A stretch of 64,000 nt of DNA, from positions 1 to 64,000 of the forward strand of contig JBBRTV010000016.1 of NCBI GenBank assembly GCA_038243995.1. Reading direction: 5' to 3'. This stretch comes from Scleromatobacter sp038243995. GTDB taxonomy: Bacteria; Pseudomonadota; Gammaproteobacteria; Burkholderiales; Burkholderiaceae_C. The translations under genes were made by a program, and so were the position numbers. The notes below the pieces were generated by a model, which did no database searches, was not told the DNA's origin, and worked only from the letters and a program-made list of their open reading frames with translations. The first letter of the stretch is position 1. The number at the start of each line of letters is the position of its first letter. Below, piece after piece: positions 1-8,481 of this stretch.

Positions 1-7
1 TCCGCGC

Positions 8-1510
8 ATGGACACCACCTCGCCCACCCCCCCGCTCGACGACAACAAGCTGATTGCGGAACGGCGCGAGAAACTGGCCGCCATCCGCGCACGCGGCATC
101 GCGTTCCCGAACGACTTCAAGCCGACGCATCGCGCGGCCGACCTCGCGCACAAGTACGGCAAGCTGGCGAACGAGGCGCTCGAGCCCCAGGCCGTGCACG
201 TCAGCGTCGCGGGGCGGATGATGCTCAAGCGCACGATGGGCAAGGCCGCGTTCTGCTCGCTGCAGGACGCCACGGGCCGCATCCAGCTGCGCGTCGCGAT
301 CGACAACGTCGGCGCAGAGGTCTACGGCCAGTTCAAGCACTGGGACCTGGGCGACATCGTCGGCGCCGAAGGCACCCTCTTCGTCACGAAGACGGGCGAG
401 CTGACGATCAAGGTCACCACCCTGCGCCTGCTGACGAAATCGCTGCGGCCCCTGCCCAGCGATTTCTACGGCATGAGCGACCAGGAACAAAAATACCGCC
501 AGAGGTATGTCGACCTGATCACCGACGAGAGCACGCGCAAGCGCTTCGTCGCACGCAGCAAGGCGCTGGGCTCGATCCGCGGCTTCATGATCGAGCACGG
601 CTTCCTCGAGGTCGAGACGCCGATGCTGCACCCGATCCCGGGCGGCGCGAACGCCAGGCCTTTCGTCACGCACCACAACGCGCTCGATCAGGAGATGTAC
701 CTGCGCATCGCGCCGGAGCTCTACCTCAAGCGCCTGATCGTCGGCGGCTTCGAGCGCGTGTTCGAGATCAACCGCAGCTTCCGCAACGAAGGCATCTCGG
801 TTCGGCACAACCCCGAATTCACGATGATGGAGTTCTATGCGGCGTACTGGAACCACCACGACCTGATGGACTTCACGGAGGCCGTCCTGCGCCACGCGGC
901 GCGCGTGACCACCGGCTCGGCCGCGCTCACCTACGCCGGCAAGGAAGTGCACCTCGACCAGCCGTTCGCACGCCTGTCCGTGCGCGCCTCGTTGGTCGCC
1001 CATGCCGGGCTGAGCGAGACCGAGGCCGGCGAGGCCGGCGTGCTGCGCGAACGCCTGAAAGCGCTCGGCGAGGAGGCGCCTGCCCACTGGGGGCTGGCCG
1101 AGCTGCAGTTCGGCATGTTCGAGGCCGTCGTCGAGGAACAGCTCTGGCAGCCCACCTTCATCGTCGACTACCCCGTCGAGGTGAGCCCGCTGGCGCGCGC
1201 GTCAGACACGAACCCGGCCGTCACCGAACGATTCGAGCTCTTCATCACCGGCCGTGAGTACGCGAACGGCTTTTCGGAGCTCAACGACGCCGAAGACCAG
1301 GCCGCGCGTTTCCAGGCCCAGGTGGCCAACAAGGACGCGGGCGACGAGGAGGCGATGTTCTACGACGCCGACTTCATCCGCGCGCTCGAGTACGGCATGC
1401 CCCCGACGGGCGGCTGCGGCATCGGCATCGATCGCCTGATGATGCTGCTGACCGACAGCTCGAGCATCCGCGACGTGATCCTGTTCCCCGCGCTGCGTCG
1501 GGAAGGCTGA
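8..1510 (+). CDS. lysS: Lysyl-tRNA synthetase, class II
   Basis: This enzyme charges tRNA-Lys with lysine in the cytoplasm. The 500-residue length is normal for bacterial LysS. An N-terminal OB-fold that binds the anticodon covers about residues 65-175, with VAGRMMLKRTMGKAAF as its core. The class II catalytic domain follows. Motif 2 is FRNEGISVRHNPEFTMMEFY from about residue 258, and motif 3 is GCGIGIDRL near residues 468-476, followed by the usual SSSIRDVILFP ending. The ATG lies only 7 bases from the window edge, so its ribosome site cannot be judged. In many bacteria prfB lies just upstream, which is outside this window. Identification is secure. Confidence 0.98.
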   Translation: MDTTSPTPPLDDNKLIAERREKLAAIRARGIAFPNDFKPTHRAADLAHKYGKLANEALEPQAVHVSVAGRMMLKRTMGKAAFCSLQDATGRIQLRVAIDNVGAEVYGQFKHWDLGDIVGAEGTLFVTKTGELTIKVTTLRLLTKSLRPLPSDFYGMSDQEQKYRQRYVDLITDESTRKRFVARSKALGSIRGFMIEHGFLEVETPMLHPIPGGANARPFVTHHNALDQEMYLRIAPELYLKRLIVGGFERVFEINRSFRNEGISVRHNPEFTMMEFYAAYWNHHDLMDFTEAVLRHAARVTTGSAALTYAGKEVHLDQPFARLSVRASLVAHAGLSETEAGEAGVLRERLKALGEEAPAHWGLAELQFGMFEAVVEEQLWQPTFIVDYPVEVSPLARASDTNPAVTERFELFITGREYANGFSELNDAEDQAARFQAQVANKDAGDEEAMFYDADFIRALEYGMPPTGGCGIGIDRLMMLLTDSSSIRDVILFPALRREG

Positions 1511-1660
1511 AGGGCGCCCGCCGACGGTCGCTGAAACCTCCGGGCGAACCCCGGCGGCGGTGCGGGCGAAATGGCCACCGGGCAGGACGGCGACGCGACA
1601 TACGGCGCATACCCGGCCCCGGCGTACAGCCGCCCGTCAGGCGGGAGTCAGAATTTGTGC

Positions 1661-1681
1661 GGCAGGGTCATTGACCCTGCC
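1661..1681. promoter_or_regulatory. Perfect 21-bp dyad, possible operator
   Basis: Two 10-base arms, GGCAGGGTCA and TGACCCTGCC, are perfect reverse complements around a single T. The site lies 115 bp before the ATG of the PNPOx-fold gene, in the 285-bp gap after lysS. The one-base centre makes an RNA hairpin unlikely and suggests a site for a dimeric regulator. No T-tract follows, so it is a poor terminator. The regulator is unknown. Confidence 0.45.
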
Positions 1682-1795
1682 CGCATGCGGCGTTACTGTG
1701 GACGCACCCCCCCCACGGCCCGGCGGACGTTCCCACGAGATGCCCGGCCGTCCAAATGGCGAATACACCGCAAGGCGAAGCCTGGAGGTCCACCG

Positions 1796-2386
1796 ATGAC
1801 CATGCGACTGCAAGAGCTCGACGAGATCGAGCAATGCATCTGGAGCGAGCTCGAGAGCTGCATCTCGCTGCGCACCCGGGCGCAGCGGCGTGACGACGCC
1901 GAATCCGACGTGGCGCCGCACGAGTGGCGTGTCGCCGTGCTCGCGACGGTCGACAACGGCCAGGCAGAAGCGCGCAGCATCGTGCTGCGCGAGGTCGATA
2001 CCCCTGAGCGTACCCTCGTCTTCTACACCGATGCCCGCTCGCCGAAGGTGCACCAGATCGAAGCCTCGCCCCAGGGCACGCTGATCTTCTGGAGCCGCCC
2101 GCTGGGCTGGCAACTTCGCATGCGCGTGCGCCTCGCCGTGGAGACGTCCGGCCTGGCCGTCTCGTCGCGCTGGGCCCGCCTGCAGACTTCCCTGGGCGCG
2201 GCCGACTACCTCTCGGCCAGTGCGCCGGGCAGCGCGCTGCACGCGCCGCTGGCCGATCTCGGCACGCGTAGTCATTTCGCGATGATCGAAGCGATGGCCG
2301 AGTCGATCGACTGGCTGGAACTGCACCCCGAAGGCCACCGGCGCGCCCAGTTCGGCACCGGTGGGCCGAAGTGGCTGCAGCCCTGA
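1796..2386 (+). CDS. Pyridoxamine 5'-phosphate oxidase-fold flavoprotein
   Basis: This is a 196-residue protein of the PNPOx-like split-barrel family, which binds FMN or related flavins. The core strand pattern is visible: RVAVLATVD, ARSIVLREVD, TLVFYTDARSPKVHQI, GTLIFWSRPLGWQLRMRV. The C-terminal WLELHPEGHRRAQF and KWLQP resemble the end of PdxH. Real PdxH is longer and carries a fuller RLHDR signature, so I do not call this PdxH; its substrate is unknown. I chose the ATG at 1796 because GGAGG at 1784-1788 lies 7 nt upstream. An open frame back to 1571 has no such support. The gene stands alone between lysS and a convergent hydratase gene. Confidence 0.85.
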   Translation: MTMRLQELDEIEQCIWSELESCISLRTRAQRRDDAESDVAPHEWRVAVLATVDNGQAEARSIVLREVDTPERTLVFYTDARSPKVHQIEASPQGTLIFWSRPLGWQLRMRVRLAVETSGLAVSSRWARLQTSLGAADYLSASAPGSALHAPLADLGTRSHFAMIEAMAESIDWLELHPEGHRRAQFGTGGPKWLQP

Positions 2387-2419
2387 CGGCGGCCGCCCCG
2401 CAACCCGGCGGCGGCGCGC

Positions 2420-3208
2420 TCAGCGGTGCTTGAACTCCGGCTTGCGCTTCGCCATGAACGCGTCCATGCCCTCGCGCTGATCCTCGGTGCCGAACAGCGA
2501 ATGGAACACCCGGCGTTCGTAGGCGATGCCGTCGGTCAGGCCGATCTCGAACGACCGGTTGACCGCGTCCTTGGCCAGCATGACGCTGGGCATGCCCAGG
2601 CCGCAGATCTGGTCGGCCACCGCCTGCGCCTCGGCCATCATCGCGTCGGCCGGCACCACGCGCGACACCAGCCCGGCGCGCTCCGCCTCGGCGGCGTCCA
2701 TCATGCGGCCGGTGAGCACCATGTCCATCGCCTTCGCCTTGCCGATCGCGCGCGGCAGGCGCTGCGTGCCGCCGGCGCCGGGCAGGATGCCGATCTTGAT
2801 CTCGGGCTGGCCGAACTTCGCGGTGTCGGCGGCGATCACGATGTCGCACATCATGGCCACCTCGCAGCCGCCGCCGAGCGCGAAGCCGGCCACCGCGGCG
2901 ATGACCGGCTTCTTCACCTGGCGGATCGTTTCCCAGTTGCGCGAGATGTGACCCTTCCTGAAGGCATCCATGTAGCTGTAGTGCGCCATGGCGGCGATGT
3001 CGGCGCCGGCCGCGAAGGCACGGTCGCTGCCGGTCAGGATGATGCAGCCGATGGCGTCATCGGCGTCGAACGCGAGCAGCGCGGCGCCCAGTTCGTCCAT
3101 GAGCTGGTCGTTCAGCGCGTTCATCTGCTTCGGACGATTCAGGCGGATCACGCCGGTCTTCAGTGCGGCGTTGCCGACGGTCTCGGTGAGGATGCATTCG
3201 TAAGTCAT
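2420..3208 (-). CDS. Enoyl-CoA hydratase/isomerase family (crotonase)
   Basis: This 262-residue crotonase-fold enzyme probably hydrates trans-2-enoyl-CoA in fatty acid or aromatic acid degradation. Residues AFAAGADIAAM form the first oxyanion-hole loop. Both catalytic glutamates of true hydratases are present, in GGGCEVAMMCD and in FGQPEIKIGILPG. The C-terminus EGMDAFMAKRKPEFKHR is typical. An AAGGAG ribosome site lies 7 nt before the ATG. It is the last gene of a leftward run, 45 bp after the DUF3108 gene, and may be cotranscribed with it. Substrate chain length cannot be read from the sequence. Confidence 0.93.
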   Translation of the reverse strand: MTYECILTETVGNAALKTGVIRLNRPKQMNALNDQLMDELGAALLAFDADDAIGCIILTGSDRAFAAGADIAAMAHYSYMDAFRKGHISRNWETIRQVKKPVIAAVAGFALGGGCEVAMMCDIVIAADTAKFGQPEIKIGILPGAGGTQRLPRAIGKAKAMDMVLTGRMMDAAEAERAGLVSRVVPADAMMAEAQAVADQICGLGMPSVMLAKDAVNRSFEIGLTDGIAYERRVFHSLFGTEDQREGMDAFMAKRKPEFKHR

Positions 3209-3253
3209 CGCGGTCTCCTTGGGGAAAGTGAAAGCTTCGGGGGCCGGAGCGCG

Positions 3254-4489
3254 TCAGGGCGACTTGCCCGCGGCAGGCGATGGCGGTGCGTCGGGCGCCG
3301 CCTGCAGCGGCCGGCTGTCGAGCGCCAGGTCGGCGTAATTCTGCTCGTCGAGCTGGACGTGGATGCGCACCGGCAGGTACTGAAGGGTCGGCGCCGTCCA
3401 GATCTCGAACGGATATTCGTTGGAGCGCCGCGGCCCGGTCGTGCGCGGGGTCAGGTGGACGGCATCGATGGCGCCGAACGGCAATTGCAGGCTCTCGAGC
3501 GCGCCGACGTCGTATTGCCAGCGGCGCAGGTTGTTCGGCAGCGCGAGCGCAATCTCGACGACGTTGCCCGATTGCAGCCACTGTGGGTGCGTGGCGAACA
3601 TCCAGACGAACTGGACGAACTGGCTGGCGGGATCCTGCGTCTGCGCGAGCCGCGCCACGCGAGTGCCGTTGCCCAGCGTCACGTCGTCGTCGCCGAACTC
3701 GATCTTGCGCACGCGCGGATCGGCGAGCGGGAACTTGCGCACTTCGTCGTAGTGCTGCGGGCGCAGGCCGTCGTCGGCGATGCGGCCGTCACTGAACATG
3801 CGCTGGTCGAAGAACGGCGAGACATGGATGTCGAACTGCACCTGGTAGTGCGTCCCCTCGCGCCGCCACTCCACGACCGAGCTGCCGTACAGCGGGCCGT
3901 TGCGGTACATGCCCGTGAGCGTATATGTCAGCCGCGTCGACGGCGGCCAGTCGAGCGCCGGCCGGGGGGGCCCGGCGACGGCGTTCGGAGTGGACGACGC
4001 CCCCGATGCGCGCGCGGCGGCAGCGGAGGCGGCCGATGCCGCGGCGGCGGCGGCCTCGGCCGCCTCGACTTCCTGCTGACCGGGGTCGGCGGTCTGAATC
4101 TCTATCGCCGCCAGCCCCGCGCCGAGGCGGACACCCTCTTCGGCGCCGGTCCGCGGGGTTTCCTGCGCGGACGCACTCGCGGCCTCGGCCGGACTCGATG
4201 CCGCCTGCGCCGCGTTGCGGTGCGGCCGCGCGGCGCGCCCTGCCCGCGCAGGGCGCGCCGCCGGCCTGTCGACGGGTGGCTGCAGCGCGGTCGCGACCAG
4301 GGGTGGCGCGGCCGGAGCGAGTTCCTTGACGAGCGAGACTTCGATGCGGCGGGGTTCCGCGGCGCCGTCCCAGCCAATGACGCTGGCGGCCAGCCGTACC
4401 AGCAGCAGGGCGTGCGCCGTGACGACCGCCGCGATCAGCGCGAACCACCCGGCGCGCCGGCGCGGCGCCTCGTGCCAGGGCGAACGCAC
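3254..4489 (-). CDS. DUF3108 domain protein, membrane-anchored
   Basis: This 411-residue protein has one N-terminal membrane segment (about residues 15-38, WFALIAAVVTAHALLLVRLA). A low-complexity region rich in Ala, Pro and Arg covers about residues 60-170. The C-terminal domain, about residues 180-395, matches the DUF3108 pattern (YTLTGMYRNGPLYGSSVVEW). The domain is probably periplasmic and its function is unknown. The likely start is a GTG at 4487-4489, two bases after the stop of the M61 peptidase gene, so translation is probably coupled. The Ala-rich stretch near residues 140-165 is a TonB- or TolA-like spacer in character only; no TonB motif follows. Confidence 0.8.
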   Translation of the reverse strand: MRSPWHEAPRRRAGWFALIAAVVTAHALLLVRLAASVIGWDGAAEPRRIEVSLVKELAPAAPPLVATALQPPVDRPAARPARAGRAARPHRNAAQAASSPAEAASASAQETPRTGAEEGVRLGAGLAAIEIQTADPGQQEVEAAEAAAAAASAASAAAARASGASSTPNAVAGPPRPALDWPPSTRLTYTLTGMYRNGPLYGSSVVEWRREGTHYQVQFDIHVSPFFDQRMFSDGRIADDGLRPQHYDEVRKFPLADPRVRKIEFGDDDVTLGNGTRVARLAQTQDPASQFVQFVWMFATHPQWLQSGNVVEIALALPNNLRRWQYDVGALESLQLPFGAIDAVHLTPRTTGPRRSNEYPFEIWTAPTLQYLPVRIHVQLDEQNYADLALDSRPLQAAPDAPPSPAAGKSP

Positions 4490-4491
4490 GG

Positions 4492-6291
4492 TCAGTGTCC
4501 GAGCCAGTCGATGCGGCGGTGGCGCGTTGCCGCGTTCGGCGCCGCGCTCAGCTTCAGGCTGCGCGGCGCGGCGTCGCCGCGCCGCTCGACGCCGCGCTCG
4601 GCCACTGGCAGCGAGCGCATGCGCTGCTGACGCACCACCAGCAGGTCGAAGGCAGCGCCCGTGCGGATCCAGTTCTGGGCATCGTCGAGCCTGCGGACAC
4701 GCCAGCCGTCGACAGCGACGATCTCGTCGCCCGCTGACAACCCGGCGGCGGCGCCGACGCCGCCGGCCAGCACGGCCTTCACCTGGATGCCGGTGATCGG
4801 GCCTTCGGAAAGCCGGATACCCAGTTCAGTGGCCAGGTTCAGCGCCTCGATGTCGGGTTCGACCCCCACTCGCGCAAGCGCCGGCAGCACGTCTATCGCA
4901 TCGCGCTCGTGCACCCAGCGCCGCAGCTCGGCGGCGACCGCCCTGCCGCCGAGGCGGGTGACCGTCTTCAGGATCAGCTCCTCGGTGACCGCGCCGCCCG
5001 GCGCATCGCGCCACAACGCGTGCATCAGGTCGTCGAGCGTCGCCTTGCCGGTCGCGCGCAGCGCGAGGTCGAGCTGCAGCGCGACGAGCGAGCCCTTGGT
5101 GTAGTAGCTGATCGTCGCGTTGGGCGTGTTCTCGTCGCTGCGGTAGTACTTGATCCAGGCATCGAAGCTGGCTTCGGCGACGCTCTGGACGTGCTGGCCT
5201 GGCGACTGGCGCACACCGTTGAGCGCGCGGCCGACGAGCTTGAGGTAGCGCGCCACGTCGATCAGGCCGCTGCGCAGCAGGAACAGGTCGTCGTAATAGG
5301 ACGTGAAGCCCTCGAAGAACCACAGCAGCTCGGTGTAGTTCTCCTGCGAGAAGTCGTAGGGCAGGAATTCGGCCGGCTTCAGGCGCTTGACGTTCCAGGT
5401 GTGGAAGTATTCGTGGCTGATGAGCCCGAGCAGCGTCACATAGCCGTCGTTGCCGCCGGCGACGCCCAGTCGCGGCAGATCCTTGCGCGCCGCCATCAGC
5501 GCGGTGCTGGCGCGGTGCTCGAGGCCACCGTAGCCATCTTCGGTGGCGTACAGCATGAACACGTAGCGCGCGAACGGGGGCTTGCCTTCGCCATGCCAGA
5601 AGCGGATCTGCTCTTCGCAGATGCGCTTCGCGTCGGCGAGCAGGCGCGCGCCGTCGAATTGCGGCCAGGCGCCGCTGACCACGAACTCGTGCACGACGCC
5701 GCACGCCGTGAACCCGCCCCGCCAGAACAGGCCGAGCTCGAACGGGTGGTCGGCGAGCTCGTCGTAGTCGGCGGATTCGAAGCTCTGCGTGCGCGCCGGA
5801 GCGGCCGGCCGGGCCGCCGCCTTCGCGCCCCCGGCGGCGCGCGCGGGCCCGGGAACGTCGACGCGCGCCATGCCGGTCGCCACATCCCAGCCGGCGGGCA
5901 GGCGATGGAGCTCGACGCGGTGCGGCTCCGCGGTGCGCCCCTCGACAGCGAGGCACAGGCTGGTCGTGTTGAAGAAGCCGCGATCCGGGGTGAGCCACGC
6001 GGTGCGCACCGAGGGATCGAAGGCGTAGACGACGCACGTGACGACCAGCGCGGCGCGGCCCGCGGTGGCCACGCTCCAGCGATCTTTGGAAATCTGCGCC
6101 ACGACGCGCGCCTGCGCGCCCTGGCGGGCCTCGATCAGGCTCAGGTGACGCGAAAACTCGCGCACCATGTAGCTGCCGGGGATCCAGGCAGGCAGGCTCA
6201 GGTGCTGGTCCGGCGCCGGATCGACGACGGTCAGGGTGACCTTGAACTGGTGGGCCGCCGCATCGGCGACCTCGATTCGGTAGTGGATCAT
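4492..6291 (-). CDS. M61 family metallopeptidase with PDZ domain
   Basis: This 599-residue glycyl-aminopeptidase-like protein has the M61 zinc site HEYFHTWN, with HExxH at residues 293-297. A PDZ domain lies near residues 480-560 (GLSAGDEIVAVDGWRVRRL). Family members cleave N-terminal small residues and are soluble or periplasmic. No clear signal peptide is visible, so it may be cytoplasmic. The ATG at 6291 begins the conserved MIHYRIEVADAAAHQF; a TTG-started extension to 6351 is unlikely. An Ala/Pro-rich insert near residues 165-185 (GPARAAGGAKAAARPAAPAR) interrupts the N-terminal beta domain. The gene runs into the DUF3108 gene and may share its operon with dsbC. Confidence 0.92.
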   Translation of the reverse strand: MIHYRIEVADAAAHQFKVTLTVVDPAPDQHLSLPAWIPGSYMVREFSRHLSLIEARQGAQARVVAQISKDRWSVATAGRAALVVTCVVYAFDPSVRTAWLTPDRGFFNTTSLCLAVEGRTAEPHRVELHRLPAGWDVATGMARVDVPGPARAAGGAKAAARPAAPARTQSFESADYDELADHPFELGLFWRGGFTACGVVHEFVVSGAWPQFDGARLLADAKRICEEQIRFWHGEGKPPFARYVFMLYATEDGYGGLEHRASTALMAARKDLPRLGVAGGNDGYVTLLGLISHEYFHTWNVKRLKPAEFLPYDFSQENYTELLWFFEGFTSYYDDLFLLRSGLIDVARYLKLVGRALNGVRQSPGQHVQSVAEASFDAWIKYYRSDENTPNATISYYTKGSLVALQLDLALRATGKATLDDLMHALWRDAPGGAVTEELILKTVTRLGGRAVAAELRRWVHERDAIDVLPALARVGVEPDIEALNLATELGIRLSEGPITGIQVKAVLAGGVGAAAGLSAGDEIVAVDGWRVRRLDDAQNWIRTGAAFDLLVVRQQRMRSLPVAERGVERRGDAAPRSLKLSAAPNAATRHRRIDWLGH

Positions 6292-6420
6292 GCGGCAGGG
6301 GCCCTCCGGGCGGAGAGCGGGGCGACGGCTGTCATTGCCGCCATTGTGCAATGAGGCCCCGGCGCGTCGGGCCTGCCGGCGCAGGACGCCTCACCGCGAC
6401 CGTGCCGGGCACGACGGCGT

Positions 6421-7167
6421 TCAGCCCTTCCTGGCGGCGGCGGCCACGTCGTCCAGCTTCTTCGACAGGCGGTCGAGATCGGCGGCGCCGGCGAAGCGCG
6501 AACCGTCCTCGAAGATGATGGCGGGCGTGCCGTTGACGCGATAGTGCTCGGCGAGGGCGGTGTTGCGATCGAGGGCGGAGGAGTCGCAGCGGCCCATCTC
6601 GCGTTGCGGGGGCGTCCCGGAGATCATCCACGAGCGCCAGGTCCGGGCGTTGTCCTTGGCGCACCAGATGTCGCGCGACTTGGTGATGGAATCGGGCCCG
6701 AGGATGGGGATCAGGAAGGTGTAGATCGTCACGTCTTTCAGGGCGACGAGGTTCTTCTCGACGTCCTTGCAGTAGTGGCAGTTCGGATCCTCGAAGACGA
6801 CCAGGCGGCGCGCGCCGGTGCCCTGCTTGAAGACGATCGCGTCCTTGAACGGCAGGTTCGGCACGTCGACGGCCGTCAGCTTGTCCAGGCGCGCCTCGGT
6901 GAGGTCGGAATGGGTCTTCATGTCGACGATGTGGCCCTGGTCGATCACGTAGTTGGCCTGCTCGTCGGTGTAGAAGATCTGCATGCCGAGCCGGACTTCG
7001 TAAAGGCCGGGAATCACCGTCTTCGTCACCTCGTCCACCTTCGGGAAGCTCGGGTTGCGTTCGGCGAAATTCTTGCGGATCGTGGCCTCGTCCGACCAGG
7101 CGGACAGGCTGGCGGCAGCGAGGAAGGCGGCGGCCAGGAAGCGCAGCGCGGGGCGGAAAGCGGACAT
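6421..7167 (-). CDS. dsbC: Thiol:disulfide isomerase DsbC
   Basis: This periplasmic disulfide isomerase has a signal peptide (MSAFRPALRFLAAAFLAAAS, cut near Ala/Ser 20-24). An N-terminal dimerisation domain holds the typical GLYEVRLGMQIFYTDEQANY. The thioredoxin fold carries the active site CHYC at residues 130-133 and a second, structural cysteine pair (IWCAKD and MGRCDSS). At 248 residues it has normal length. The ATG at 7167 was chosen because it starts the signal peptide and AAGGA lies 9 nt upstream; the frame is open to 7233. It would be reduced by DsbD, which is not in the window. It lies 72 bp after the UbiH-type gene on the same strand. Confidence 0.95.
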   Translation of the reverse strand: MSAFRPALRFLAAAFLAAASLSAWSDEATIRKNFAERNPSFPKVDEVTKTVIPGLYEVRLGMQIFYTDEQANYVIDQGHIVDMKTHSDLTEARLDKLTAVDVPNLPFKDAIVFKQGTGARRLVVFEDPNCHYCKDVEKNLVALKDVTIYTFLIPILGPDSITKSRDIWCAKDNARTWRSWMISGTPPQREMGRCDSSALDRNTALAEHYRVNGTPAIIFEDGSRFAGAADLDRLSKKLDDVAAAARKG

Positions 7168-7239
7168 GGGAAGGATTCCTTGGGGGGGTGGCTCGGAAGC
7201 TGCGGCACGAACAGGCATGTCGGATTCGTTCACGGCTTC

Positions 7240-8355
7240 TCAGGCGCCGAGCGCGCGGGCGACGAGCCAGCGCTTGAGGGGAGTGATCTGATTGACCAGA
7301 GTCATGCCGCGATTGCGAAGTTCCCGCACGCCGGGCGCCGGGGCGGAAAAGAGTTGCCACAGGCCGTCGACCGCGCCGGACATCGCCCGCGTGGGCCACA
7401 GGCGGGCGCGCGCGTAGCGACGCAGCAACGCCTCGTCGCCCAGCGCGCGCCAGGGTTCGCGCGCGCCGATCACCTTGACCAGCGTCGCGACGTCGCCCAG
7501 GCCGAGGTTCAGTCCCTGGCCGGCGAGGGGATGCATCACGTGCGCCGCATCGCCGACCAGCGCCCAGCCCGGGCCGACGATCTCGCTCGCGCTCGCCTGC
7601 ATCAGCGGCCACGTGGCGCGCGCGCCCTGGACGCGCAGGTTGCCGGCGGCGCCGCCGGTGGCCGCGTTCAGCTCGGCGTCGAAGTCGGCGTCGGGCAGTT
7701 GCGCCAGGCGCTCGGCCTCCGCCGCGGGCAAGGACCAGACGAGGCCGTAGGACTGCCCGTGGCGCGGCCGGTCGAACGGCAGCAAGGCGAGGACGTCGGG
7801 CGCCCGGAACCATTGGCGCGCGACGCCGGCATGGGGCACGTCGGCGACGAGCCGCGCGGCGAGCGCCGTGTGGCCGTAGAGGTGGCGCTCGAACACGACC
7901 CCGCGCTCGGCGCGACCCGCGGCCGACTTGCCTTCGGCGATCACGGTCAGCGGCGCCGTCGCCTGCGCGTCGACGCTGGCCACCGCGGGCGCGAAGCGGA
8001 TCGCGGTCTCGAGCACCTGATCGAGCTCGGCCGCGTCGACGATCCAGGCGAGCGCCGGTACGGCCTGTTGCCACGCGGAGAACGCGAGCGCGCCGGCGTC
8101 GTCGCCGGCGATCCGCATGTCGTAGACCGGCGTGCGGGCATCGGCGGCCATGCCGTCCCAGACCTTCAGATCGCGCAGCAGCTCGACAGAGGCGGCGTTC
8201 AGGGCATAGGCGCGAACGTCGGGGCGCGGCTCGCCGCCGGCCGCGCTCGCGCGCCTGGCGTCGATGCCGACGGCCAGCCCGCTGCGCGCCAGCGAAAGGG
8301 CCAGCGCACGGCCGACGATGCCGCTGCCGTGGATTCGAACGTCTATCTTGGACAT
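7240..8355 (-). CDS. UbiH/UbiF/COQ6 family FAD monooxygenase
   Basis: This 371-residue flavin hydroxylase probably acts in ubiquinone ring hydroxylation. The N-terminal dinucleotide fold reads IHGSGIVGRALALSLARSG, a variant of GxGxxG. The second FAD motif is LVGDAAHVMHPLAGQGLNLG, which is diagnostic of the UbiH/COQ6 group. The C-terminal MSGAVDGLWQLF and LRNRGMTLVNQI are also typical. Which ring position it hydroxylates cannot be told, because several paralogues exist in related genomes. It is the first gene of a leftward run to dsbC and is divergent from ychF. A TACAAT hexamer sits only 6 nt before the ATG. Confidence 0.9.
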   Translation of the reverse strand: MSKIDVRIHGSGIVGRALALSLARSGLAVGIDARRASAAGGEPRPDVRAYALNAASVELLRDLKVWDGMAADARTPVYDMRIAGDDAGALAFSAWQQAVPALAWIVDAAELDQVLETAIRFAPAVASVDAQATAPLTVIAEGKSAAGRAERGVVFERHLYGHTALAARLVADVPHAGVARQWFRAPDVLALLPFDRPRHGQSYGLVWSLPAAEAERLAQLPDADFDAELNAATGGAAGNLRVQGARATWPLMQASASEIVGPGWALVGDAAHVMHPLAGQGLNLGLGDVATLVKVIGAREPWRALGDEALLRRYARARLWPTRAMSGAVDGLWQLFSAPAPGVRELRNRGMTLVNQITPLKRWLVARALGA

Positions 8356-8361
8356 CCTCGC

Positions 8362-8367
8362 ATTGTA
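8362..8367 (-). promoter_or_regulatory. -10-like TACAAT, 6 nt before the start of the UbiH-type gene
   Basis: Read leftward, TACAAT is followed by GCGAGG and then the ATG at 8355. If this hexamer is the real -10 box, transcription starts at or next to the start codon and the mRNA is almost leaderless. The GAGG could instead act as a Shine-Dalgarno touching the start. No convincing -35 is visible. Confidence 0.4.
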
Positions 8368-8397
8368 GGGAGCCGCTGCGCGCTCGCCGGGAGAGCC

Positions 8398-8403
8398 TAA
8401 AAT
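8398..8403 (+). promoter_or_regulatory. -10-like TAAAAT for ychF
   Basis: TAAAAT stands in an otherwise GC-rich divergent gap, 78 bp before the ychF ATG. No good -35 hexamer is seen at the right distance. Confidence 0.3.
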
Positions 8404-8481
8404 CGGCGTTTCCCCTCAAAGGGTCGGTCTCGCGCGGTTCGCCCGCGCGCCAGGGACGACCAAAGAAAGCCTGAAAGCGCC

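Noticed and set aside
1571..1795. N-terminal extension of the PNPOx-fold protein
   Set aside because: The extra codons include the dyad and show no conserved sequence; GGAGG lies at the proper distance from the ATG at 1796.
2426..4630. Rightward frame opposite the hydratase and DUF3108 genes
   Set aside because: Antisense shadow with no recognisable domain and no ribosome site.
6292..6351. N-terminal extension of the M61 peptidase from a TTG
   Set aside because: The conserved domain starts at MIHYRIEVADA and the extension is not signal-like.
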